64,000 nucleotides of DNA from JABDMH01 sp965223105 (GCA_965223105.1 OZ244987.1:6138001-6202000); one strand, 5' to 3'. Counted from the first letter of the stretch, positions 1 through 9,480 are shown. Program-made: numbers and translations. Notes: generated from the sequence alone by a model not told the origin.

Positions 1-1
1 C

Positions 2-565
2 TTTGCAATTATTGAAGCTATAAAAGATGTGCAACTGCCTTTTGTCATTGTGGTCAGTGGATCTGAAGGGCATGCCTTAAAGGCTTTTGAATATCAAGCT
101 TTTGATTATTTATTGAAGCCATTCAAAGACGATAGATTTACCAAGGCTATTGACCTGGTGAAGGCTAAATTTTATGAAACTGAGCCCAATGGGAAAGAAT
201 TATTGCTTGAGAATGATGCCCTTGAATCACAGAGGTCAGATGAGATCATTCCCATTAAACACGCCGGTAAAATACTATTTATTGAACCTAACGACATTCA
301 GTACATCGAAGCCTCCGGCTACTACATCGAAATCAATGCGCATGGCAAAAAACACCTACTGAGGCAATCAATGGGTAGAATTCTGAGAAGATTGGATGCT
401 GGAAAATTCATAAGAATTCACCGATCTACCATCATTAATCTTCACTTCATGAGTGAAATTGTTCGTTCAACGCATAAAGATCATCTGGTGAAAATGAAAG
501 ATGGCAAGATGTTTAAAGTGAGTAAGTCCTTCAAAAAAACGCTCTTCAGAAAATTGCATTTATAA
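2..565 (+). CDS. LytTR-family response regulator (5' truncated)
   Basis: The reading frame is open to the left edge, so the N-terminal half of the receiver domain, including the phospho-acceptor Asp, lies outside the window. What remains is the receiver C-terminus: the switch Ser in VIVVSG, the AFEYQAFDYLLKPF block with the conserved Lys, then a linker and a LytTR DNA-binding domain (IPIKHAGKILFI through the C-terminal FKKTLFRKL). In this family a sensor histidine kinase of the LytS/YehU type phosphorylates the receiver and LytTR binds direct repeats in promoters. The cognate kinase is probably upstream of the window. The next gene converges on it 29 bp away. Confidence 0.93.
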   Translation, partial: FAIIEAIKDVQLPFVIVVSGSEGHALKAFEYQAFDYLLKPFKDDRFTKAIDLVKAKFYETEPNGKELLLENDALESQRSDEIIPIKHAGKILFIEPNDIQYIEASGYYIEINAHGKKHLLRQSMGRILRRLDAGKFIRIHRSTIINLHFMSEIVRSTHKDHLVKMKDGKMFKVSKSFKKTLFRKLHL

Positions 566-593
566 CCTTTTTCTCATCGATTTATGACTTCCA

Positions 594-2372
594 TTACTGT
601 AGGATAAAAAATTGAGGAATATGGCTTTTGGCTGATATAATTTTCATGAAATATAGCCCACGAGGCCAGTCAGAAACATCAACATCAATCGTGAGGTCAG
701 ATAATGAGTTATTCGAAGAATAAACCAGTGTCCCGGCAAGAGAATAGATGTCTATTCTTGGAGAGGATAGATCATCGATTGCTATGGTGATCAATGAGGA
801 TGCGGGATTAGGAAAAATTTCCACCTCCTTATTAAACACATCGTGCGTATTTGTAAACATCGCTGCCATCTCTACTGCAGCCAGGGCATTGATCCGGCCG
901 AATCCTTGGAATGCATCCGGAACTGTCCCTGAGGAATCTCCACAGGTATCCAAAACCGATATTGGTACTGCCGTAGATTCAATGATTTCTTCCAGGATGT
1001 CTACTTCACCAGCAAGTGAAGGATTTGCACTGATCAGTAGAGCTACTAAGCCAGCCACATGTGGACCGGCCATACTGGTGCCTGAAAGTGCCCCATAACC
1101 TCCACCCTTGATGGTAGAAACAACTTCTCGGCCTGGAGCTATCACATTTGGCTTCGCCCTTTCAACTTCATCCACAATGACCGGACCTAGACTACTGAAA
1201 GAGGAGAGTAAATCAGTGGAATCTACCGACCCAACAACAAATGAACCATCGAAAATTGCGGGTGGTGCACTGATCGTACCACATCCATTACGGCCGGCAT
1301 TCCCAGCGGACGCTACAACAATAATTCCGGCCGTCCTGAGATTTTGGATCGCATCCTCCAGCAAGTGATAATTGTCAGGGCTGCATCCCTCAAAGTCGGG
1401 ACAGCTCCAACTGTTGTTGATGACATGAGGTGCCAAATCGGGATTGGGATCTAAACCCTGCAAATTAGTCGGAGCCAGAAACCACTCAAACCCGGCCAAG
1501 TAGCTCGCAGGAGACCCAAAACCACGCTCCATATTACGAACGGCAATCCATTTGGCATCTGGAGCTACTCCCACCGTCCGCTGGCTGTTTTGATCCTGCC
1601 CCACCATGATGCCCATGGTGTGCGTACCATGGCTCGATGCCGCATCATCGCAAGGTTCCTCCAAGCTTAGACCACAGGGATTGGTAAACTGGTCGATGAT
1701 TGAATCCATGTGGAGAGGACTAATCGCATTGATCGCATCATACCAGTGATAATCGTGCCTGGCATCATCATTTTGCCATCCCCGATATTGCTCCTTCAAG
1801 GCTGGATGATTCCAATCGACTCCAGTGTCGTGACCTCCAACAACCACTCCTTCGCCATTTATACCTTTTTCCCATACCTCATCTGCCCCTATAAGTTCAA
1901 GACCCCATGGCAAATCTTCCATCTCCATGGGGCCAGTTGTGCCTGCCAGTGATGTGGAGATTTTCTGATTCAACGTCCAGTTTGCCACTATGTCGAACGA
2001 ATCAATCGCCATGACTGCCTGCTGGTCGGCATGGACAAGCATAGCATTGACAATGTAGAAAGAGTGAAAGAAATATCCCCGCTCTCTCATCCATAAGGTT
2101 ATTGGAGATTGACTTCGAAATGCCTGACTTTTTAGATATTGAAAAACAAGTCTACCTTTTTCTACCTTGTTCATTCCATCTAACCAAGATGGATTTAAGG
2201 TTTGGCCCTTCAAGTGTACAAGTACCTGTACATTGCTATCTGGAGCGATCTGTCCGCTTGCCCACAAATGCATCGGGCCTTTTTGAGCAGATAAGTTGGT
2301 GTTTAAGGCCAACATATAGATCAATATGAACCCATGCAGGGATATCACCAAATAGCTTTTGGTATCTAGCAT
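594..2372 (-). CDS. Secreted subtilisin-like S8 serine protease with T9SS sorting domain
   Basis: Catalytic triad motifs are intact in order: DTGVDW (Asp about residue 182), SSHGTHT (His about 248) and GTSMAGPHVAG (Ser about 433), with the oxyanion Asn in VINNSW. An N-terminal signal peptide (hydrophobic VISLHGFILIYMLALNT, cleavage near SAQ) and a C-terminal Por-type sorting domain (VEIFPNPASS ... GLYFMKI ... FFILQ) indicate export by Sec, then the type IX system, to the cell surface or medium. The frame extends to an ATG at 2417, but the ATG at 2372 puts the signal peptide at the N-terminus and leaves room for a divergent promoter, so I prefer it. It diverges from the S9 peptidase gene. Confidence 0.92.
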   Translation of the reverse strand: MLDTKSYLVISLHGFILIYMLALNTNLSAQKGPMHLWASGQIAPDSNVQVLVHLKGQTLNPSWLDGMNKVEKGRLVFQYLKSQAFRSQSPITLWMRERGYFFHSFYIVNAMLVHADQQAVMAIDSFDIVANWTLNQKISTSLAGTTGPMEMEDLPWGLELIGADEVWEKGINGEGVVVGGHDTGVDWNHPALKEQYRGWQNDDARHDYHWYDAINAISPLHMDSIIDQFTNPCGLSLEEPCDDAASSHGTHTMGIMVGQDQNSQRTVGVAPDAKWIAVRNMERGFGSPASYLAGFEWFLAPTNLQGLDPNPDLAPHVINNSWSCPDFEGCSPDNYHLLEDAIQNLRTAGIIVVASAGNAGRNGCGTISAPPAIFDGSFVVGSVDSTDLLSSFSSLGPVIVDEVERAKPNVIAPGREVVSTIKGGGYGALSGTSMAGPHVAGLVALLISANPSLAGEVDILEEIIESTAVPISVLDTCGDSSGTVPDAFQGFGRINALAAVEMAAMFTNTHDVFNKEVEIFPNPASSLITIAIDDLSSPRIDIYSLAGTLVYSSNNSLSDLTIDVDVSDWPRGLYFMKIISAKSHIPQFFILQ

Positions 2373-2386
2373 GACCTGAGAACTAC

Positions 2387-2394
2387 TAATTTTG
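2387..2394 (+). promoter_or_regulatory. Candidate -7 box (TAATTTTG) for the S9 peptidase gene
   Basis: TAATTTTG matches the Bacteroidota -7 consensus TAnnTTTG and would give a transcript starting about 30 nt before the ATG at 2430. No TTTG was found at the expected upstream spacing, so support is partial. Confidence 0.4.
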
Positions 2395-2429
2395 CACCAT
2401 TTCCTGTCTATTAACATGCTCGATGCTCT

Positions 2430-5183
2430 ATGATCAAGTTATTCCATATTCTGCTGATGATGACAACCTATTTCTTCATTCCGGTATATGCTCAGCAAAA
2501 AATGCCGCTCACTGAAGATGCATACCACCAGTGGCAAAGTATTGAAAATACAACGATCTCTGACAATGGAAAATGGATTTCATTCCAATTACAGCCGGGA
2601 CAAGGGGATGGAAAATTGGTGCTTTTTCAAGCAGAAAGTAATGAAGAAGTAATTTTTGACCGCGGAAGAAACGGTACATTTGACCATACGAGCTCATTCC
2701 TTGTCTTCACTGTTCACGCACCCACCGTCCTATTAGACTCGCTGCAACGGATTAAAACGAAAGAATCAGAGCTTCCGCCGGATACTTTGTGTATCTACAA
2801 TCTGTCAAGCCATGAAATAAAGCAAATACCCTACCTAAAGTCCTACCACCTACCAAAGAAATGGGGCAATGGCATTTACTATGCTGTTGATACAGAAAAG
2901 GATACGTCCCTAGCAGGGATGCTACCAAGGAAAATGAAAGAAACCGAGGAGATCATGGTTCGGGTGATGCTCCCTTCATTAACCAGGGACACTTTTTGGT
3001 ACATTTCGCAAGTTGAGTATGCTGACGACAGCTCGAGTATTTTGATGATCGGTCACGCTCCTGACACCTCAGAAATACAGTACGCTATCCAAATCCGAAA
3101 AAACAACCTAGACACGATTTATGCCGGTGATCTTGAGGTCAAGCAAGCCTCGATTTCTCCGAGAGGCCATCAAAGCAGTCTAATCCTCAAAGTCAAATCC
3201 GATGAAGATCGAACTGAACAGTATAAGCTTCTTTACTTTTCAAGTGGTCAAACCTCAGCAAGAAATCTGGAGATTACTGGCCTGCCAAACCATTGGATCA
3301 TCTCACCCCACCAGGTTCCTCTTTTTTCAGAGGATAGACAAAGAATATTCTTTGGAATTTCGCCACTACCCCTTTACGAGGATACAACCCAATTAGACAA
3401 GGAAAAAGTAGATGTGGAAGTCTGGACATACCTTGATGGACTTCTATATACCCAGCAAAAAGTCAAGATTTCAGAAGAGAGAGAACGCAGCTACTTCTGC
3501 ACTTATGATCTCAGCCAGGATTCCTTCTTGCAATTGGCTACCCTAGACATCCCTGAGATCATATTAACCAAGGATCGAAAAGGACCTATTGCACTTGGCA
3601 CTTCCGATATCCCGTATCGCCATAGACTAAGTTGGGAGGGGCAATATTATCAAGATCTATTTTATATCGACCTCGATAGCGGGGAGAGGCGTTTGATCTC
3701 CCGTGAAATAGCTGGAGCACCGCAACTGTCTCCTGGAGGCAGATTCGCCTATTGGTACAACCGCCTAGACACTAGTTGGAGCTTCTATGAATTTGAGACA
3801 GAAGAGCTTCAAAAAATAGTAAGGCAACAAATATTATTCTACGACGAGGAAAATGATCACCCCGATCATCCCACTACTTACGGCCTGGCAGGATGGTCGG
3901 CAAAAGATCACATGGTTTATCTTTATGACCGCTATGATATTTGGGAGTGTGATCCACAAGGTTTGCGCAGCCCCTCAAAGGTCACTTCGGGTCGAGAAAG
4001 TCAAACGGTCTACCGTTATATTGACTTTGAAGAAGAAGATTCTATTGTAGGGGATGAACTTCTGCTGCATGGGTTTGACGAGAGAAGTAAAGCTGAGTCT
4101 TATGCGCGATTAAACCTAGTATCTCGCCATCTTGACACACTAATTTCAATCGATGGTCGACTTATGCGCCAACCGATTAAGGCCAGAAATGCTGATGCGA
4201 TTATCTATACCCAGGAGACTTTTGAAAAATATCCTGATCTTATTTTCTCAGATATCTACTTCGAGAAATCGAAAACCATCAGTCAGGCCAATCCACAACA
4301 GGACGATTACTTATGGGGTAGGATTGAACTGGTATACTGGCAGGATGAACAAGGAATTCAGCGAGAAGGACTTTTGGTTAAACCTGAAGGTTTTAATCCT
4401 GCGAGAAAATATCCGATGATTGTAAATTTTTATGAAAAGAGTTCTGATGAGCTCCACCGTCATCGCCCTCCACAGCCCCATCGCTCCTCAATCAACTACT
4501 CTTTTTATGCCAGCAATGGCTATTTGATCTTCAACCCAGATATACACTATAAGATTGGGTACCCTGGCAAAAGTGCCTTGGAAGCAGTTGTATCAGGCAC
4601 CGAAGCTATGATCGAAAAGGGATGGGTTGATCCTGGTAAGATCGGATTGCAGGGACATAGTTGGGGAGCATATCAGATTGCACATATAATAACTAAGACT
4701 GATATGTTTGCCTGTGCAGAAGCAGGAGCACCCGTAGTAAACATGGTAAGTGCCTACGGAGGTATCCGTTGGCAGACCGGGCTTAGCCGTATGTTTCAAT
4801 ACGAACATACCCAAAGTCGCCTGGGTGCTAGCTTGTGGGAGCGGCCAGAACTCTATCTTGAGAATTCTCCAATCTTTAATATCGATAAAATTAATACACC
4901 GGTCTTGATCTTACATAATGATCATGACGGCCATGTGCCATGGTACCAAGGCATCGAATTTTTCGTGGCGCTTAGAAGGTTGGGCAAACCAGCTTGGTTT
5001 CTAAACTACAATAACGAACCTCATTGGCCCCTGAAGTGGGCTCATCGATTGGACTTCAACCGTCGAATGTTTCAATTTTTCAACCATTATCTAAAGGGCG
5101 ATCCCATACCCCGGTGGATGTCCGAAGGCATCCCCGCTGTCGAAAAGGGCATAAATTACGGATTCGAGCTAGAAAATAGATGA
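2430..5183 (+). CDS. Secreted S9-family (prolyl oligopeptidase-type) peptidase
   Basis: A 917-residue protein with a signal peptide (LLMMTTYFFIPVYAQ), a long beta-propeller-like N-terminal part and a C-terminal alpha/beta-hydrolase domain. The nucleophile elbow GHSWGAY carries Ser 744; the charge relay follows as HNDHDGHVPW (Asp about 833) and NEPHWPLKW (His 865). The family includes dipeptidyl aminopeptidases and acylaminoacyl peptidases that cut short peptides, here presumably in the periplasm because no sorting domain is present. Divergent transcription from the S8 protease suggests linked roles in extracellular protein use. Exact specificity cannot be read from the sequence. Confidence 0.92.
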   Translation: MIKLFHILLMMTTYFFIPVYAQQKMPLTEDAYHQWQSIENTTISDNGKWISFQLQPGQGDGKLVLFQAESNEEVIFDRGRNGTFDHTSSFLVFTVHAPTVLLDSLQRIKTKESELPPDTLCIYNLSSHEIKQIPYLKSYHLPKKWGNGIYYAVDTEKDTSLAGMLPRKMKETEEIMVRVMLPSLTRDTFWYISQVEYADDSSSILMIGHAPDTSEIQYAIQIRKNNLDTIYAGDLEVKQASISPRGHQSSLILKVKSDEDRTEQYKLLYFSSGQTSARNLEITGLPNHWIISPHQVPLFSEDRQRIFFGISPLPLYEDTTQLDKEKVDVEVWTYLDGLLYTQQKVKISEERERSYFCTYDLSQDSFLQLATLDIPEIILTKDRKGPIALGTSDIPYRHRLSWEGQYYQDLFYIDLDSGERRLISREIAGAPQLSPGGRFAYWYNRLDTSWSFYEFETEELQKIVRQQILFYDEENDHPDHPTTYGLAGWSAKDHMVYLYDRYDIWECDPQGLRSPSKVTSGRESQTVYRYIDFEEEDSIVGDELLLHGFDERSKAESYARLNLVSRHLDTLISIDGRLMRQPIKARNADAIIYTQETFEKYPDLIFSDIYFEKSKTISQANPQQDDYLWGRIELVYWQDEQGIQREGLLVKPEGFNPARKYPMIVNFYEKSSDELHRHRPPQPHRSSINYSFYASNGYLIFNPDIHYKIGYPGKSALEAVVSGTEAMIEKGWVDPGKIGLQGHSWGAYQIAHIITKTDMFACAEAGAPVVNMVSAYGGIRWQTGLSRMFQYEHTQSRLGASLWERPELYLENSPIFNIDKINTPVLILHNDHDGHVPWYQGIEFFVALRRLGKPAWFLNYNNEPHWPLKWAHRLDFNRRMFQFFNHYLKGDPIPRWMSEGIPAVEKGINYGFELENR

Positions 5184-5244
5184 TGACCTCAGCAAATATC
5201 CATTCAGGCAATTTCGGGCCATGGGATGTATCTTGCCAACTTTG

Positions 5245-5697
5245 CTATTCCTCCTCTCCTAAAAGCTTCGGCAAATGACGGTCTTTCAGATTTTCACTTA
5301 CTCCGAATTGAATAATCTCGTACTGCTTGCCAAGTAGGCTGGCTAAGTCATCAGACTTCTGATGAAAAAGGTCTGGGTGGAGATACGGCTCGATCAAGTC
5401 TTCTAACAACTGGAAAGCTGCTTTGCGCTGATCATTCTCCACTTCAAGCGCTTGAATTCGACTCTCCATTGCCGTTATTCTTACCTTATAGTGTTCGACA
5501 AGCTTGATAATCAGGGCCTGTACATCGTCCTCTGAGATATCGATTCCGATCAGAGAATGCCGCGAACCATCCTTATCGATCGTCCCGTCAAGTACGAAAG
5601 TTGTGCCGGGTTTCCATTCATCAATGAGATCTATAGGATCCTTAGCATCCGTGTCGGACCAGCTTCCGCCAATTTTTGGTTTCCGTCGAATTTTCAC
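5245..5697 (-). CDS. Hypothetical protein with central coiled coil
   Basis: I do not recognise this 150-residue protein. It begins with a basic stretch (KIRRKPKIGGSW), has no signal peptide or membrane segment, and residues about 55-100 form a likely amphipathic coiled coil (VEHYKVRITAMESRIQALEV), followed by an acidic tail ending LLGEEE. It is probably cytoplasmic. It lies convergent to the S9 peptidase, and about 230 bp separate it from the MORN-caspase gene upstream on the same strand. Confidence 0.7.
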   Translation of the reverse strand: MKIRRKPKIGGSWSDTDAKDPIDLIDEWKPGTTFVLDGTIDKDGSRHSLIGIDISEDDVQALIIKLVEHYKVRITAMESRIQALEVENDQRKAAFQLLEDLIEPYLHPDLFHQKSDDLASLLGKQYEIIQFGVSENLKDRHLPKLLGEEE

Positions 5698-5782
5698 CGC
5701 TGCAAGATTACTTCATTCAATGGGCTTAATTTACACAAAAGCCAGGAGTCTTTAGCATTGGAAAGGGGTATATAATTGTTAG

Positions 5783-5808
5783 TGAGCCATCCACGATCTT
5801 GTGGCTCA
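5783..5808. repeat. Hairpin-forming inverted repeat downstream of the caspase-like gene
   Basis: TGAGCCA at 5783-5789 and TGGCTCA at 5802-5808 form a perfect 7-bp stem with a 12-nt loop. It sits between the minus-strand caspase-like gene and the coiled-coil orphan. There is no clear T-run on the minus side, so it may be a weak terminator or processing site. Confidence 0.35.
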
Positions 5809-5930
5809 TTTCACTGCATTACGAGCCTTTGACCTAATCAGTTCTTAGGATGCTCTCTGGCAAAAGAAAGAGATTAGAATCTTCGCTGATACCAAGATTG
5901 ACAAGGCCATCAAGTCCCGGCATCTTGATT

Positions 5931-7424
5931 TTACCGGACTACACCCACCGGCATATGCTCATCAAACTGACCTGCTAAAATAGGTGTCTGAGCCATCTTG
6001 GTGTAGCTTTTTACCTCCTGATGAACGTAACGATACAACTCACTAACTGTCACTACTTTATCGAAATTGCTATCGGCATCACCTTTAAGACCACGAATTA
6101 GGAAATGGCTGAAAATACCTTGCCTAAGGCCCTTGGATTCTAAGGAGAATTCTTCCTTTTTTGATGACAGCAAAAAGGCCGTGCCGCCGCTGCTCTCGTT
6201 GAGTTTAGAATACAACACATCTGCACTCTGGGTCAGACTTGATCGACTGGCGAGTAGGCTGCCGGAGTAGCAGGCATCGGCGACATAGAGTTTTTGTTTT
6301 GCTTTGCAAGATGATAAACCTCTTTTGATCTCCTCGTAACTCAAAGTTTCACGATATCCATCTGAATCGATGGGAAGGAAGGATCCATTGATTCCATGTC
6401 CGGAGAAAAAGCAAAAGACAGCATCATTTTCACCCGCACGTGCCACTACATCTTTCATAGCCCTAATGATATTCTTTTTGGTTGCACTTTCATCAATTAG
6501 GATGTGAATTTGCTCGTCGGGTATGGCACCACCCTCGGGGCTCTTTAAGAAAGCATAAATACGGTAAGCATCATCATCCGTATACTTGAGGGATTCAAAT
6601 TTGTCGTAGCGGGAGACACCTACCAGAAGGGCATATATCTTACTCTGGCCGGTAGACTTAGATTGAAGGATTTTACTGCCGCGCTTAAATGCTCCATTAT
6701 ACCACTTACCTTCCAAAATATCGCCACTGGCATATTCCATTTTTCCTTCCCCATTGGGCTTATGTTTATACCAATCTCCTGTGTATTTGTCACCATTTGC
6801 ATAAAAGCAAATTCCTTGGCCGTGGGGTAGGCCATTTAGAAATTCACCTTCATATCGACTGCCATCACCGTAAGCATATTGTCCTAGGCCCCCCGCACAG
6901 TAAGACACGTTGCAATCCGGAAGCTCTTCATAGACCACTTCTGTATGGTTTTCTGGCTCGCCAGACTGGTTCAGCTTTTCTTCATGGGTGATTTCACCAG
7001 CCTCCCAAATCCCGATTACCTCTTCACCACCGACTTTGGTCAAGGTACCTTGACCATGAGGTTTGCCATCCTCCCAATACCCTACATACACATTGCCATT
7101 TTGAAACTTATAGCTGCCATACCCGTGAAATCGATTGGCGACAAACTGACCCTCATACATTTCACCGGATGTCAAGATCATTTTACCTTGACCCTCTTTG
7201 AGGTTCTTTACCCAATCTCCGATATATTTATTGCCATTCGCAAAAAAGAGTGTTCCTTTGCCATGGGGTTTCCCATGCTCAAAAGCACCGGAATATTTAG
7301 CACCATTTTGATATTGATAAACACCTTTACCGGATTTACAATCTCCTCTAATACACTGTGCCTGGGCTGAATAATACTGAAAGAAAAGGAGCAGAGTCAC
7401 AGGTAAGATTTGCCAATTCATCAT
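5931..7424 (-). CDS. Secreted MORN-repeat/caspase-like (C14) fusion protein
   Basis: Signal peptide (residues 1-22), then two blocks of MORN repeats: about 30-145 (YxGxFxxGKPHGKG-type units such as GDWVKNLKEGQG and GYWEDGKPHGQG) and about 180-248, separated by an acidic linker with Cys 171 and 176. The C-terminal domain (about 262-490) is caspase/metacaspase-like: YALLVGVSRY opening strand, catalytic His 343 in FFSGHG and Cys 385 in DACYSG. Caspase-like proteases cut after Arg, Lys or Asp; MORN repeats usually bind lipids or proteins. The signal peptide places it outside the cytoplasm, which argues against a classical intracellular suicide effector. Substrate unknown. Confidence 0.9.
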   Translation of the reverse strand: MMNWQILPVTLLLFFQYYSAQAQCIRGDCKSGKGVYQYQNGAKYSGAFEHGKPHGKGTLFFANGNKYIGDWVKNLKEGQGKMILTSGEMYEGQFVANRFHGYGSYKFQNGNVYVGYWEDGKPHGQGTLTKVGGEEVIGIWEAGEITHEEKLNQSGEPENHTEVVYEELPDCNVSYCAGGLGQYAYGDGSRYEGEFLNGLPHGQGICFYANGDKYTGDWYKHKPNGEGKMEYASGDILEGKWYNGAFKRGSKILQSKSTGQSKIYALLVGVSRYDKFESLKYTDDDAYRIYAFLKSPEGGAIPDEQIHILIDESATKKNIIRAMKDVVARAGENDAVFCFFSGHGINGSFLPIDSDGYRETLSYEEIKRGLSSCKAKQKLYVADACYSGSLLASRSSLTQSADVLYSKLNESSGGTAFLLSSKKEEFSLESKGLRQGIFSHFLIRGLKGDADSNFDKVVTVSELYRYVHQEVKSYTKMAQTPILAGQFDEHMPVGVVR

Positions 7425-7569
7425 TTCTTATTAATGTTTTGCTTCGAAATGTACCTGTGCTTCGGCTATCAAAAAGAATTTCTGTTCTCCAATAACTTCT
7501 TGATGCGGAATATATTGCGTATTGGTCTCGTTTAAGACTCGTATTTTTACCGTACTAAAATCTAGCATT

Positions 7570-8067
7570 ATGAAACATGTGAAGACTCTTTTGATCGTCA
7601 GTATGCTGATCCTGTTGCAAGTGATTGATAGTCATGCACAGACAAATGAAGAACATGAAAATGTAACCTATTCAGCGTTTGGAAAAGAGATTGACAAGCA
7701 CGATACTAAGGATCTAGAGTCTGTAGTAGCCAAACTACAGGATCAGGATACTTTGATGACTAAGGTAAGCGGTGTGGTCAAGGAAGTTTGTCAGGTTAAG
7801 GGATGTTGGATGACGATTCAAGATCCAAAGTCTTCAATTGAGCCTTTTTTTGTCAAGTTTGAGGGATATTCCTTCTTTGTACCAAAAGATATCGCCGGTC
7901 AGCAAGTGATCGTTGAGGGAATTGCCTACAAGAAGACAACACCCGTTGATGAGTTGAGACACTATGCAGAAGATGCTGGGAAAAGTGAAACAGAGATTGC
8001 AGCCATTGTAGAACCTAAGGAGGAACTCCATTTCATGGCAACGGGTGTCTTGGTCATAGCCGACTAG
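7570..8067 (+). CDS. DUF4920 family exported protein
   Basis: The protein starts at ATG 7570 with a clear signal peptide (TLLIVSMLILLQVIDSHAQ). The mature part has the OB-fold-like DUF4920 pattern: AFGKEI near the start, VSGVVKEVCQVKGCWMTI with a paired-Cys core, FVPKDIAGQQVIVEGIAYK, and a C-terminal LHFMATGVLV strand. The conserved CxxxxCW is compatible with metal or redox binding, but the family has no assigned function. The frame extends to an in-frame TTG/GTG-type codon at 7522, which would bury the signal peptide, so the downstream ATG is preferred. It diverges from the caspase-like gene. Confidence 0.88.
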   Translation: MKHVKTLLIVSMLILLQVIDSHAQTNEEHENVTYSAFGKEIDKHDTKDLESVVAKLQDQDTLMTKVSGVVKEVCQVKGCWMTIQDPKSSIEPFFVKFEGYSFFVPKDIAGQQVIVEGIAYKKTTPVDELRHYAEDAGKSETEIAAIVEPKEELHFMATGVLVIAD

Positions 8068-8112
8068 GCATGGGCGTAGACTACAGATCGAAAAAAAATC
8101 ATTTGGGAAGCA

Positions 8113-8128
8113 GCATCTGATCAGATGC
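8113..8128. repeat. Perfect 16-bp palindrome
   Basis: GCATCTGATCAGATGC is a perfect 16-bp palindrome with no loop, 45 bp after the DUF4920 stop. It could be an operator for a dimeric regulator or part of a convergent terminator region. Confidence 0.5.
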
Positions 8129-8135
8129 CCACGTT

Positions 8136-8215
8136 AAAAATAAAAAGCAGCCCCTGTCTTTGAAAAACTCTCTACTGCTGAAGTTTACAAAATGAAGGAA
8201 TGCAACGGGGCTGCT
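8136..8215 (-). terminator. Long-loop inverted repeat with U-tract, possible terminator
   Basis: AGCAGCCCC (8146-8154) pairs perfectly with GGGGCTGCT (8207-8215) across 52 nt. On the minus strand the stem is followed by TTTTTATTTTT-type sequence (8136-8145). It lies just downstream of the BioD-like gene and could be its terminator with a large loop, or the 3' end of a small RNA. Confidence 0.4.
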
Positions 8216-8290
8216 CCACCTATTCTTAAATCTTATGAAGAGTATAATTTAATACTCTTTACCATATAACACAAATCCTGGCTATTTATT

Positions 8291-9397
8291 TTACAGAGAT
8301 GCCCGCATTGCCTGCAATATGGGTGATAGATCGACATTTTCCTTAATCAGATGGATCGCCTTCTTGATTTTCCAGGGAGTATGCAGATTGATTTTGACTT
8401 CTATCTTACTAATTTTAAGCACGGAGCCATAGGTATCTAGCCGTGTACGTATCAAGGGGATCTTATGTCGTTGAACGTATTTCAGACTCTCTTCATTGAA
8501 ATTTCCTTCTCCAGTAGCCACAATTCCTGCAATGGGTGATGAAACAAGATCATTGACTTTACAGATAAGATCTACTTTATGTAAAGCACCGTTTACGCGG
8601 TCAGCCCCAACTACCATCAAAATATTCTTTGAATTACGCACCCGGTTGGCGTCGATCAGGGAGCCGGCCATGATATCTTCGACCTGCCTCTCTTGTTGAT
8701 CGATATTATGGATGACTGATCCATCCACGACCTCGTTTATGGTACTTATGATAGGATAAGCCAGTGTTTCATCGTATGGCAATACCCCCAGTAAGGTCAG
8801 GCCCATATGTCTCAGCTTGAGACCCACATAGTGTTTGACCTTATCAATCTTTTCTGGCCTTACCTTGTTTACGATTATTCCCATGATCGGAACATTCTGT
8901 TCTCGAAACATAGCCAGACTCACGTTCAATCGGTCAATCGTACTGCCAATTCCTCCTTCAACAATCATAATTACTGAAGCGCCCAATACTCTTGCAACGT
9001 CGGCATTAGATAGATTTACTATACTTCCCACTCCTGGATGGCCAGTGCCCTCGTAGATCGCCAGTTGATGCTGCTTATTTAGAAAATCCGCGGCATTCCT
9101 GATGTCCCTTTCATAGTCAAAAGAGTCTGGATCATCTAAGTATGATGTCGTTGCACCCGGGCCCAAAATAACGGGAGAATGATAGGCTGGTAAGATCTCA
9201 AAACCGAGTAGATCAGCAAAAAGTAAAGTGTCCTTGTCAACGCGGATGTTGTCCATATCCAGGTAATGCTGACCTACGGGTTTGCAGTAACCAACATTAA
9301 CACCCTCTTGTTTTAATAAGGAGACCAACCCAAGTGTACTGGTGGTTTTACCGACGTGTTGATTTGTAGCTGCTACGTAAATGCATGGCATCCTCAT
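8291..9397 (-). CDS. BioD-like P-loop/DRTGG-domain protein (phosphotransacetylase N-terminal-like)
   Basis: The N-terminal half is a dethiobiotin-synthetase-like P-loop NTPase: VAATNQHVGKTTSTLG carries the Walker A Lys, with GYCKPVGQ, YEGTGHPGVGS and GIIVNKVRPEK following. The C-terminal half resembles the DRTGG domain found between the BioD-like and catalytic domains of long phosphate acetyltransferases (VVGADRVNGALHK; IAGIVATGEGNF). The catalytic PTA domain is absent, so it is probably regulatory rather than a Pta enzyme. The frame opens at 9445, but ATG 9397 (or 9391) immediately precedes the first beta strand. It lies about 36 bp after a strong terminator-like hairpin, so readthrough or attenuation may matter. 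Confidence 0.85.
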   Translation of the reverse strand: MRMPCIYVAATNQHVGKTTSTLGLVSLLKQEGVNVGYCKPVGQHYLDMDNIRVDKDTLLFADLLGFEILPAYHSPVILGPGATTSYLDDPDSFDYERDIRNAADFLNKQHQLAIYEGTGHPGVGSIVNLSNADVARVLGASVIMIVEGGIGSTIDRLNVSLAMFREQNVPIMGIIVNKVRPEKIDKVKHYVGLKLRHMGLTLLGVLPYDETLAYPIISTINEVVDGSVIHNIDQQERQVEDIMAGSLIDANRVRNSKNILMVVGADRVNGALHKVDLICKVNDLVSSPIAGIVATGEGNFNEESLKYVQRHKIPLIRTRLDTYGSVLKISKIEVKINLHTPWKIKKAIHLIKENVDLSPILQAMRASL

Positions 9398-9432
9398 AGG
9401 GCGAAAAATAGGAAAAGCAACGGTCCGGCCAT

Positions 9433-9468
9433 AAAAAAAGCTCATCCAAGTACGTTACCTGAATGAGC
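9433..9468 (-). terminator. Strong intrinsic terminator or attenuator after the tRNA-like RNA
   Basis: On the minus strand a 13-bp stem (9456-9468 with 9440-9452, two G-U pairs) closes a 3-nt loop and is followed by seven T residues (9439-9433). It would end the transcript that carries the tRNA-like RNA, or attenuate the BioD-like gene downstream. Confidence 0.75.
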
Positions 9469-9480
9469 CCAAGCTCTATA

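Noticed and set aside
5931..7424. MORN-caspase gene as part of an anti-phage defence island
   Set aside because: No other defence gene, mobile element or regulatory partner lies nearby, and the signal peptide speaks against an intracellular abortive effector.
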